Assembly: GCF_037975245.1 (NCBI RefSeq)
Contig: NC_092576.1
Span: 40,180,111 to 40,244,110 of the forward strand
From: Apostichopus japonicus
Lineage: Eukaryota > Echinodermata > Holothuroidea > Aspidochirotida > Stichopodidae
Length of the DNA stretch: 64,000 nt
Reading direction: 5' to 3'
In this document: piece after piece, positions 41,866-55,000 of the stretch
Position numbering within the stretch: the stretch's first letter is position 1
Layout: each line of letters begins with the position of its first letter
Notes under the pieces: model-generated
The model's input: only the letters and a program-made list of their open reading frames with translations
The model's database searches: none
What the model was told of the DNA's origin: nothing
Translations under genes and position numbers: made by a program

Positions 41866-42558
41866 CTGATGGTAACAAGAAACGATTTTCAAAGAAAGAC
41901 ATTGTTTAAAAGGAAACAGAAGAAGACCTTTTCAATGTTAGTTATTGTATGAGACAAAGGAATTCTGGAGGCTATAAAATAATGCTTACCCATTTGGCGA
42001 TATTGCACACCAGGTTGAGCGGAAAATTAATTAACCTGTTATATATAGTACATACTATTTAACGAGTACAAATCGCCCTTTAAACCAACATCCCCAACCG
42101 AACCTATCCTCCCTGGCTCAATGAGAAAAAAGAAAAAGAAAAAACCTGAACAATTAATTTATAATGATATGTATGTGATGGCTTACTGACATACGTGACA
42201 AGACAAACTACTACACACCTTCAATGTCTACGAAATACGTTGACAAAGTCTTTTGGTTCTTGATGCATTCGTACTTTCCAATATTCAGCAAAGAGATTGG
42301 CTTGATGTACACTGAATTATTTGTCAGCATGTGCAAACTGTTCGTCAAGTTCGTCTGCAATAAATTACCTGCAAAAAAGAAAAGTCGTCCTTGAAATTTC
42401 CAATTAATTGTGTCATCTTTATCGGTTTGGCAACCATTTAGAACAAGAGATCCATTCACCACTGTTTGGTATGTATAAACACTAGCAGGTATTGCAGTAT
42501 AGGTCATGTAAAAGATAAGAACAAGTTGAAAAGTGACGTAGATTGTAGCTGTTTCCAT
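41536..42558 (-). CDS. Two-exon Ig-domain protein, receptor-like (copy B)
   Basis: Exon 1 (42219-42558) starts METATIYVTFQLVLIFYM, a signal peptide, then a V-like Ig domain with LNGCQ, the IGKYEC motif and the Trp of INWKF. An in-frame ATG ten codons upstream exists, but the downstream one aligns with the copy A start and has the same context. Exon 2 (41536-41865) encodes a second Ig domain (VPPTLSM to YSIYG) with Cys in PVSCYA and LSCHS, phase 1 at both ends. Reading through the GTAAGA donor gives only a few codons before a stop. No later exon was recognised. Frames and splice sites are intact despite strong divergence from copy A, which suggests that both are under selection. Confidence 0.8.
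42219..42558 (-). CDS. Copy B exon 1: signal peptide and V-like Ig domain
   Basis: 340 bases, ending VDIEG at a GTGTGT donor in phase 1. The last residues (STYFVDIEG) match copy A (STYFVDVEG). Confidence 0.8.
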
Positions 42559-42900
42559 ATTACTTTTCTGAAAATGTTTGTGATCCAAGCGTCATTGTCT
42601 TAGCATGAGCTATAACAATCGGTATAACTCTGACAAAGCGATGTTCTTTTCATTTGTACTGTCACGTGTACACACTAAGTTACGGATGCCGTTTAAATCA
42701 CTCAGTTTATACTTTTTCATTTGTTTTCATTTCGAATATGATGTGATTTGGTATCGTCTAGAAACATACTTTTGAAGCACAAACCGTTGACTTTGCTTGA
42801 TTAGAGATAGAACTTAAAAGATAATTCACTAATCGGTACTTGATGTGTAGAATTTGGAATATATTGGAACCCAACTTTGCCATTAAGAAAAACAAAACTT

Positions 42901-45900
42901 TGCGTAATACCATATAACTTCTCTACTTTTTTTTTCAAAATAGCAAATGTGCCTCACTGGCACATTAAGTTTGCCCCTTTGATGAAGAACTGACTTCTGG
43001 ATATTGAGACTTTTTTAATGTTAATATTGTGTTTTAATTCTTTAATTGTAGTCTGTACATGCTATTTTTAAAATGGCATCCCATATCTTTTGTAGCATGG
43101 TAAACGATAAACAATCTCAATAAATAGTATTGATAGCATACTAACACATCATTATATTTAAGTGATATGGCCAGTGTTTATCGATTCATAGCATAACGAG
43201 TGATGGTTGTGGAATGAGAAAGTGCCCCTCTGATGCTGTGCCCCTACCCCACTTTTTGGAAGATTCCTACCCCCTGGGTACATTCATATCATTGTAGCAT
43301 GTTTACAGGTATTTTTATTTTATTTTATGCAGAATACATTATTTAACAAGGGCGTTAATCTTAAACGCGGCGATTGTTTTTCATATTAATTTTTATTTAT
43401 AAAACTCAAATTTCAATATTGTGCTATAATGGTATATGAGCTAATTGTGACTATCGGTAAAACGTATTGGTATATATTTTCTGCAAGTATTCGTCTCGAT
43501 CTCTTTAATGTTATTGACTCAATTCATGATAACACAAGTATCTGATCATTTCATTTAAATTTGTTTTTTCCGAACATGTCTATAACCGCTCAGATAATTT
43601 TATTATGCATTCTCATATTTGATTTATATATTCCTGTTCTATTTTTATTTTCCTCGCATAATAGATCTTTAACTAATCAATAGCTGTTAATACTTCAGAG
43701 ATTCCACGTATGCACTTGTACACTTCTATAAAAAGGAGTACACTAGATAATAAAGATGGGTGTACAATGATAATTATACTGCATTATCATAAGGAATCAT
43801 TCCTGCACTTCTTTGAACACTGCTTACACAGTGTGATAACAGCAGAGATAAAGTGTTCATCGAAATTTGTAATGCAATATTATAAGGATTGATTTTGCAC
43901 TATATTTTTTTAATATTGGGACAATGAACACTGGAGATAAAGTTTACATTGATAACTACGAAAAACTATCACGGTTGTTGCACAGTATAGTTTGACACAC
44001 AATTGATGTGAACACTAGGCATTCTCTTTGATGATTTACTAGCATCATCATATGTACTTTCTTAACATATTATGCATGCTTTTGTGTACATATTATACAG
44101 TTCAGTAAAAGCTACGCAGTTGTGCACCCCATATAGTAGTTGTACAGTTTTAATGCACTATTCGTGTGTACACTGAACCAAAACGATGTACGTTGTTAAA
44201 TGCACATGCGTCATAGTCACTCCCACTGTCCCTGCGTAGACACGAACACTAACACTTGTATATAAGTTGTTTTCTTAATCAGCACGCAGATGAGCTCATG
44301 TTTTAAGTCCTACTGTTTGAGACATAGAGCTGTAAAATTGATTTATCTAAGGTTATTACTTCACACATAGTATTACATACGAATTACTCCATGATCAAGT
44401 GACAATTTCTTTCTTTTCTCGAATATACATATACTTATGGAATGCACTTCCGGTACTTGTTTTTGTTTTCAATTTAAATGGAATCATTCAAAGTTATATT
44501 AGTTTGCTTCAAGTTTTAAGTTCTATTGTTTGATACAGATATGTAAATTAGATATATCTGATTGTATTTTACTTCACAAATAGTAAAAGAAGTTCTTTAC
44601 GATCAGGAGACAAATCTGTTTTACCAATATGCTTGTTGTTATGGAATGCACCACGGTATTTGTTTTTGTTTTCATTTTAAATGGAATCAGTCAAGTTATA
44701 TTAGATTACAGTTATTGCCTTCTTAATAGATAAACATTGTTTAAATTTAAACTAAATTTCTCATATATTCTTTAGGGTAATTCTCTATTCTAAAATATCC
44801 TACTCATTTCCTGTTTTGATGTACAACAGGTAAAATCCGTATTTACAGTGACAAGCAGTAAAGGAAATTCACAAAGGAAATAATGATTTAATAGTGTCAA
44901 CTTGTAGTCTACTGCACGATACTGCACGATAACCGTATCACAGTATATATAACGTTGAATAGTAGTGAAACACAGTAACTAACACGTCAAAATGACTGAC
45001 AGTCAATACACTATTATTCGAAAGTCACACAGGAAACATTTGTAACGCGCATTGACTTTTGTTTTCTGTGAAGCCAGTTAATAAGCGTGTTGTGCGGAAG
45101 TGTTTATGATGTTACCATTAATTTCACATTCATTGGTTAAAGTGAGAGACACACGATTTTTTTTTTGCAATTTGCCCATCAGTCGATGGTGTATTGGACT
45201 ACATGTAAATTTGATATTACTCTCATCAAATGAGACCCTTTAAGTAAACGTGTATCTCCCCTGCAACATAATAGTTATTCTGATGTATTGTAATAGTCTG
45301 GAGTGTGAATTCAAGCTCGCTGCTTTAAAGGGATCCACTTTGTAAAATGATCACAAGTGATCACACTTAACCGTATCATATTGCAATAAGTTTGAGTTAA
45401 TATAATAGTTACATGTTTTGCATATTGACCGGCATTTTCTTTTAAGGTTCATTTTGGTTTCATCCCATTAAAAGTTATTATTCTGTTGGAACATGTAACA
45501 TGAGTGATAAGTTATTTGTTTCGACTCATAAATAATGTTATCAAAAAGTTAATTATGTAGTCCACCGCCATTTCACTCACTACGGATACTGATGAGCCAG
45601 AGATTACCTCCTGTTCCCCATTGTTTGGTACATGCCGTGTCACAGTATCTTACTCCATCTCTAACCAGTTGTCCTACATAGCTCATCAGGCACATATTCT
45701 ATGTTATCAACAACAGTATCTTCACAGATCGCTTCACTCGGTAACCAACGTTATTACTTTTACCTTGACATATCCTAAACATGTCACTACAGAGTCAACA
45801 CTTCTTTGTAAACAAGTCTTGTTATGATTGATTCAAAATAAATAGGAAATGCAATCTTAAGAAGACTGAAGCTGCTTCGTGATGGTACAATAAAGGACGT

Positions 45901-46500
45901 TTAACTAAATTGGGATGCTTTATGATGAATATAAAACTGCATCGTTTGTTTATTATTTTCATTTTTGTTTGTAGCCTCTAATTATTGATACATTCTTCAC
46001 TAATTGGGTGAAAATAATATCTTTCTGTGTATTATCTCTTTGAAATTTTCAGGTTACTGATTTACATTGAGTGCCATACTCGCCAGTATTAGACAGACCC
46101 ATATAATGCCCACCACACATATTTGAGGTAAATTTAAAATCGTTAGAAGCATATACTAACATCTAAATAAGTTAATGCGAGAAAATGAAAATGAAAATTA
46201 ACCTTGGCATTCCACGAAAAGCTTTTACAGGTAGCCTTAATAATTATGAAGAAGATACGATTACTGAGTCTTTGCAGCACACATAGGACAAGGAATGGTA
46301 GTGAACCACAAAAGCTCAACTATGAGTAAACATTTTAGGTACAATTGGTGAAAGAGAATGATGCTTTTAAACCTATAACCACAAGGTCAGTATTTGTATT
46401 CTTATTGTACTTTCCAGAATAGTCATGTCTGACTTGCTAATGCAGTATTGGAAGATGGTGATGAACATTGAATAAACAAAACTACGTTATGTCAGATTGG
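42901..46500. other. Noncoding stretch without recognised gene
   Basis: It lies upstream of the copy B start codon, so it should hold its promoter. No exon was recognised. Two related 70-base segments (ATGGAATGCACTTCCGGTAC near 44440 and ATGGAATGCACCACGGTATT near 44640) form a small local duplication. Confidence 0.45.
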
Positions 46501-46930
46501 ACTGACCAAAGTACTATAACAGCGGTGAATTATACATTCCATAAGATTTACAGCAGATGATACTGATGTTCAATTATAACAAAAATACCGAAACGCAACA
46601 TGCTATTGTATTATTGCGACACGAACATTTTAATGTATGTCACCGAAATCCGTTATGGTGATATTCAGGTTTTAATATTTCAGTGCTTGGGTAAAGAAAC
46701 AGTACACCTTTAATTATCTTAAGTATAATTAACAGTCAAGGAAGGGGTTTTGCAATGTATTTTTGGCTATCGCGCTAGGAGTTGAAAGGTAGAAAAGGCC
46801 TACTTTGAACACAATAAGCGAAACAAATGTTGGGAACTTCCTTGTTCTAAGTCGAAAGTGTAAGTGTTGAAAAGGAAAAAAACAGGATAATATCGGGGCT
46901 TTAATTGTTCCTTCTTTCATTATCACATTT
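46500..46930. repeat. Further copy of the dispersed noncoding unit
   Basis: TTCCATAAGATTTACAGCAG (about 46533) matches TTCCATAAGATGTATAGCAG (about 17224). The later AACAGGATAATATC (about 46881) matches 17594 and 39573. No Ig exon follows to the right. Confidence 0.55.
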
Positions 46931-46995
46931 AAGTTGTTGAAGGCAATACGATATAGTTGTAAGTTGTTGACTAAATCTATCACGCGTGGACTGTT

Positions 46996-47335
<340 letters not shown>

Positions 47336-48441
47336 TAACTTACGGTGACACTATCAGTTAACATACTGTAAAGCAATTGCCATTTTCCAGTATGGACTGA
47401 TTAGGCAAACAACGGTATCACCTGGTAATTATGTAGCAGACTTCAATCCCAATAAACGAGAATGTACAATTGTTGTTTTTGCTTCCATCAAAAGGCAAGG
47501 AACTAGATATGAAATGTCCATCAGATAGGCAACTCCTTGGATTGCCCTATTGTTTCTATTGGTGGTCCTGTGGTCTAACCTTAACTGACATAATACATAT
47601 TAAGCTCTCAGCGATCGTATGGGTTGCATTATCCCGTATACCAACCAATGTACATAGTTTGCCTTGAACACCAACGTATCTTTATATAAAAAGTATGTGC
47701 TATTAAGAAGAAAGAGGATACAAGAAAATAGGAAAAATGAAGCTTGGAGTGGCATGCATTATCCTTCCCCTTTTCATCTACATCATCTTTTTGCAAACAG
47801 AAATAAGTGCATTCAGTAGTCTGTGCCGATGCAACAACTATATGGTAACATGATTTAGGAATACTTTAAGATGAAGTAGGGTGATTCCAGTGGTCTTCAT
47901 CACTTTGTTGTAATCGACATAGGTAAAACAAATTGTGATAATTATCTCATTGTTCTCATTTGCCTTGTTCACACGTAAGAACGCACTCGTACTTCAAGTC
48001 CGCAAGGCTAATAATTCCCTTAGTGTGCAAGCTTGCGTAATGGTACTTGAAGTCCGCGTGCGTTCTTAAGAATAACCCTCCTTTCCGGGTTTCTTCAGTC
48101 CCTCTTGCGTTCGTAATGAGTGTACTGTGAAAAGTCGCGGACTTATGGTGACCCGATATTTCCAGTTAAGTTATAATATCCGCTCTATCCAGTTGACATT
48201 TGGCGGGTATCTTCTGTTCAGTGTAGTCATCTTTACTCCAAAACTGGTATTTTCAGATTGAGTAACTTATACTAAATGTGTTCAATTGAAAGCAGTGTTT
48301 GCTGGCGATGATAGAAATGTATTGCCCTCTTGTTTTTCATATTTAGATACATATATTGAACTTTATCTTTCTCTGTCAAATTATGGAAGACTAGTTGAAC
48401 TTTTTATGTAAACCTAAATTTAAAGGTTGAACATTTTATAT
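47336..48441. other. Noncoding stretch with a small inverted repeat
   Basis: No gene was recognised. GTAAGAACGCACTCGTACTTCAAG (shortened in part) at about 47976-48000 is mirrored by GTACTTGAAGTCCGCGTGCG with TTCTTAAG after it at about 48041-48070, with about 40 bases between. This small fold-back could be a MITE. Confidence 0.5.
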
Positions 48442-49735
<1,294 letters not shown>

Positions 49736-49739
49736 TAAT

Positions 49740-50082
49740 GCCTCCTCACACGACTTTACAACTTAACCCCTGGTCATTGGTAACTTGTCACACCTACACA
49801 CCAAAGTGTGCACAATTCAATCAATCTCTCCTGGGGCACCACAGTGCACCACAACCACGTGTCCCCCGGGGGACTTCCCATAGGGTGCAGCCACAAACCG
49901 GCGCACGCAACTATATTTACAAGTTACCTCGCAGGTCCCCATTTATACACCTGGGTGAAGAGAGGCAATGGAGATAAAGCGCCTTGCACAAGGACACAAC
50001 GCAATGATCTGGCCAGGGCTCGAACCTGTAATCCTTAGATCACAAGTCCACTGCCTTAACCACTTGACCACAACGCCCTCCT
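49740..50082 (-). mobile_element. tRNA-derived SINE
   Basis: On the minus strand the head begins near 50082 with GGAGGGCGTTGTGG, then the A box TGGTCAAGTGGTTAAGG and the B box GGTTCGAGCCC, spaced as in a tRNA gene. A non-tRNA body follows (CTTGTGCAAGGCGCTTTATC, then a CACCCAGGTGTATAAATGGGG-type segment cut short here). Split polymerase III boxes with a body of about 270 bases are typical of a SINE. The tRNA part lacks a matching 3' acceptor arm, so it is not a working tRNA. Confidence 0.8.
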
Positions 50083-51950
50083 AATACACGGAAAGCAATG
50101 AAATATATATTCAAATTGAAAAATTTAGTTTTTGGAAGGATGTATACCAAGCACTGGTGGGGATCATGGGCACCTCAGCTGAGACATTTTCCTTTTTCAG
50201 GAATATATTTTTTTGTGATACTAATTTTCAAGCACAAAAACCCATATTCAATTTCAAGTGCGTACAGTAGAGGAAATAAAACATCAGATGATATTCCAAC
50301 TCATCTTTTATTTGTTTTCATTATAATTATCATATATATATTTTCATCATATTATATATGTTTTCATATATAAAATGTCATTTATTGACCGCAAATGACA
50401 TTGATTGTTGTTAATACTAGCAGAAACGGCGTAAAAACGGTAAAATGTCGCAAACGGTTCACATAATAATGGATTGACTACGCCTACATGTGAGATTAGC
50501 AATAAACATTCTAAACTACACAGTGCCAGTGTCACTGGTGTAACGAATACTTCTGCAATTTTAGTTTAATATTCTTTAAATTTGTTACACTGTTGAATTG
50601 GAAGCCACCCGCCGTGAAATTGTAACCCACAAGCCCTTGCGGTTGTCACCCACATATGTGGTCGCTGAGCGTCTCATGGTCTGTATTTATGTATTTACCT
50701 AGTTCCATGGTTGTAACATCATATTTATGCAAACGTTGGTATGGTATGCATACTGTACATATGCAAGATCTTGTTAGTAGTAGTAGTAGTACTGTACTTA
50801 TACATAGTGACACCGCTTTTTTTCTTCTCGACGTATAGCTTCTCCAAACTATGTTTTATTACCGGACAACTATTTTCATAACATTGGACTATGGTGGGGA
50901 GAATGCTGAATTGAATATACAATAAAGATAGTGAGTTAGTATTCCTTCGATCAGTTTGATCGAACGATTGGAACTTGAGCTAGCTGTTAGTAGCCTAGTT
51001 CTTAATATAATATTAGTACCATAGTCAGAGGCCTAGTCCAATAAAGTTATGCTATTAGGCCTAGTCAGAGAGGTCTTGTGAAGATGATCGGAGGTATGTG
51101 ATATCAAGTGTAATATTAATAAGTAACCATAGGCTAGATTTTGCAAATTTATTACTGTTGTCACTAGACTGCTAGTCACATCGACGATCAGCGGTTATTC
51201 GTAATAATATGGCTTTTTTTCGTAATGCATTGCCATGTATTCTCTCATTGGTTTGTTTAAATCATGAGTCAACGTTTTAGCTCAACTTGGCTAGGTGAAT
51301 CCTCATTTTTTGCATGGTTAGTCAGGTAAGCAGATTAAAGTAAGTTATTTTTTTTTCTAAAAATAAACAGTTTTTTTTAATATTTCCCTCTTCAGAACGC
51401 ACGGAATCAATTTAAATGGGAATATTTGAAACCACTGGTCTGGGTCAGTGGGTAAAGCCGCCGGAAACGGTAGCGTGTTGAGATATATTGTGTTATTGCT
51501 TACTTCCTCATATTTATAGAAGGGATAGTTTAGCAGGTTTATCCATTGAGACACAAATTCAAAAAAAATGTAATCACAGTCATAGACAAAACATAAAATA
51601 ACACAATTTACGTTGACTAGTGCATTGTAGTAATAGCTAAGACGGGTTGTCAGCACTATCAATTGAAAATAACTAGCCAATATAAGTATAACAGTTAACA
51701 AGTATATCAATTCGCACTGTTCAAACGAGACTGACGTAATTATCATTCTGTTTGATTTTCGCCTCCAGTTGCAAATAAATTTCTCTATCAATTGCAAGGA
51801 GCTCCACATTGTGCTTTCTGTTTTTAACTAGAATTGAAGTTATGAATATCCTCTATGTGCATATATGGGTTATCGGTAGTTGTCCGAATTGTTCTGCTAC
51901 CATCTGATACTGTTCATCTATCTTCGTTCGGTGATTCCTTCAATTTAATT
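50083..51950. other. Region downstream of the pseudokinase receptor
   Basis: No coding exon was recognised. It should contain the 3' UTR of the minus-strand receptor. The nearest canonical AATAAA on the minus strand that I noticed is at about 51148-51153, about 0.8 kb past the stop, so its use is uncertain. A 150-codon open frame at 51357-51809 has no domain and probably lies in the 3' UTR. Confidence 0.4.
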
Positions 51951-52034
51951 TTAATTAGCAGTTCCACCCATTGGCATGTATGATTCGGAAAGTGGTATCT
52001 CATAGAAACTGTTTTCTATTAGAGTTTCAAAAAT
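51951..52034 (-). CDS. Receptor last exon: tail with YEIP and YMPM
   Basis: 27 codons plus TAA, phase 0. IFETLIENSFYEIPLSES, then YMPMGGTAN. YMPM fits the YxxM consensus for the SH2 domains of PI3-kinase p85, and YEIP fits the YxxP form preferred by Crk/Nck-type SH2 domains. Acceptor TTCACAG. Confidence 0.82.
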   Translation of the reverse strand: MFETLIENSFYEIPLSESYMPMGGTAN

Positions 52035-55000
52035 CTGTGAACACAAAAAAAATTACATGTGGATACTTATGATTAGATAAAAAAAAAGTTGTTTCTTAGT
52101 TATGAGAGTCTCTAATGACTTACAAATAATTGGCACGTTGTAAGTTTCATTTTCGAATTCCCAAGAAACAAGTTAAACACATAGTTTGGTGTTCGAGACA
52201 AGAATTAACATATTAACTTAAGCTGGTTGGCATTAGATTGGCTTTAACGGTAACGTAGCAAAATTCACATTCTTTTTTTCATGTGTAACATTATAAAATA
52301 AAATGTACATTGTTTGTTTTTCTGTTCATCTGAAATAAATGCATAACTTAGGAAACGATTTCACTTACTGCTTTGAATGATTCTTTAAGATGATGAATTG
52401 AAGGTCTAAGAGAACATGTTTGACTCCAACAATCAAATAATACCAAGTTCCTGTCAAACGAAAATACAGAATGATATATTCATTGGTTCATCTTGGTACA
52501 CACTATTTCTCTAAGGCAACAGTGAAATTGTTATCAACCTTATATATAACATATTTTGCGAAACGATCTAAGGTTATCGTATATAACTTTCAGAATGTGT
52601 AATACTAAAGAAAGGTATTCAATGTAATGGGTTAAATGTTTACACCCACTATTACGGTGTGAGATGAGAATTAAGTTCTCTCATTTATATATCTAGTCCT
52701 AATTTTCCTAATTATTAATATACCATATCATCACGTAGAGTTCTGACAAGATTTTGGCAGAACCGGATCATGCGTTTTTTTTTTGTGTGTTTTTTTTGTG
52801 AGGTTGTTTATCTCTCACCAGTGCTCATGTGAACACATTAACATTTGTTAAAATACGACCTTAGTGCAGGATTTTTGTATCGTTATTTTTTTTCATTACT
52901 AGTCTCGATGAAAAATATAATGATCTTTTTTCCATGATATATTTATGTGAATTACTGCGATGGTTCACATAATGTATATTAAATGAATAAATGATTAACG
53001 ATTGCCATGGTATTTAGTCAATTTAGTAGATAAAGGATACCTCAGTTGAAAGTATCTCTGAGGCCAATTTAACGTCGGTGCTTTAACATCTTGACCGGGT
53101 TTTATATCTTCATCAACTGGAAACGGAGAGTCTCCTTTGGGAAATATTCGAGAAAAAAAAATAATCATAAATGCTATTTTTCAGAGAATATCCCTTACAA
53201 TGAACTAGTGTGTTGTATCTAACAACATTTTTCTATCAAAAAGGGAAAACAAAACTTTGGTTCAATACATTTGTGTACTTTAAAACGCATGGAACTAAAA
53301 CGATACACCTTTCATGAAAGTATGGCTATTTTAGTTTAAGCCACATTATTTTGCGTATTAAGAAACTAGAAACATAAACGTTGCTTTCTAGATTAAGTGA
53401 CAGGTTATAGGTCGATTTCTCAACGATTTTAATATCGATAGCCTTAAAATCAGCCATGACACTTTAAAAATACAAGCAAAGCAACTTTCCAAAATTGCTA
53501 CTTTCATACGTCATGCTACCTTAATCGAATCTGGTTTTTCAATATTCGTCTTCCTAACATACACAAATGTTAGCAACACTATACTATGATAACGACCATA
53601 TATATGGATTAGGCTCATACACATAATACATGTGTATACTTTATTTACCCATTGATAATATCTCCCATATTACTACAGCTGTGGACCATACATCACTCTC
53701 TGCAGAATATTCATTACGGAAGAAAGATTCTGGTGGAAACTGATTGAAAGAGACAGTATTCATCTGGCAAAAAAAAGAATTGTAAACACCAACTATGGAA
53801 ACACAATTTTTGGGGAATTTTCCATTAATTTGGGAGTTAACATATCCATAATCAACATGTGTAAAACAAAATCTCCGAAAACCTTCTATACACCATCAAA
53901 AAACGACCACGAAAGATGACATTTTGGGTAGTCACGTGACATGTACCTCTGGAATGTCTGAAAACAGAGAATTACCCAAAAGGAGCCTCTGGTCACCGTG
54001 TGACGTCATATTAGGTATACCGCGATAATCAAACGCTGATATATGTACTGTATATACACAGATAGGAAACAATGGTACTGTATTTGGCTTACAATTTCGA
54101 GCGTTTGGAAAGCTGCTAGCTCAAAACAAGAATACATGAATGTTAACAACTAGTTTTAAGACAATTTTAAGCAGACAGAGTGAAATTGATTATGTTATAT
54201 GCAAAATTTCTACTCAAATGGAGGCATTTTTTACATAGCGGAGCGTCAATAGGTACGTAAGATACAATATACTGTAGAGCATGCAAGCAGCTTGCCGATT
54301 CCTTAATACAAGTTGATCGCAAGATACCGCAAACTGAACAGAAGAATGCGCGATTACCCCAAAAAAACACTAAACATAATCGAACAATTACGAGGAGACG
54401 CTTGCCCGAATCTGCCAGGGTAGCATATGCATGACTAAGCTTCAGTTGAACATAGCCCTTTAGTTACTCGTTTTAATATCCAAAACTACAAACACAGAAA
54501 CAAGTATCCCGTCCATCAACCAACTTTAGCAGTGAATATCCAAATCCACGTTTCACGTTCAATCCTGGGCGAAATACTACCGGGACTTTATGCAATTCCA
54601 TAGAGTTAATTCTAGTTAAAACAGGCCTTGATCACTAACATCCTACAATCACAACACAGTTACTTACGAAATAAAACGTCCGATTGCTAGATAGTACCGT
54701 TTTATCCACTCCTTGGACCATACAGATGCCACAACAAACAAAACGGACAATATTACATATGTATCCAGGGGCGTATCCAGGGGGGGCGCAACAGGCGCGC
54801 GCCCCCCCTATTGGCCGTCACCAAAAAAGAAAAAAGTTTAGCAAAAAAAAAAAAAAAAAAAAAATTGATGACGACCTTTATGTGAGATGTCGGTGATCGC
54901 TCAACCCCCCCCCCTCCCGTATGCTTTATTTTTTGTTTGCCAAAAAAAGGTTCTGGCGAAGTTCGGCGGCATAATAGTTTTAGAAACATAGATGGTAATT

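Larger units (their letters stand above)
39450..42900. repeat. Duplicated block, copy B (partner 17161-21300)
   Basis: It carries the same order as copy A: a noncoding unit (ACAGGATAATAACCTGGTTTT at about 39573), spacer sequence, Ig exon 2 and Ig exon 1. It lacks the tRNA-like insertion of copy A. By eye the exon 2 proteins are about two-thirds identical, so the two blocks have diverged for a long time. Confidence 0.7.

Noticed and set aside
51357-51809. A 150-codon minus-strand open frame just past the receptor stop
   Set aside because: Hydrophobic and A+T-driven, with no domain, in the likely 3' UTR. The receptor stop at 51951-51953 lies before it.
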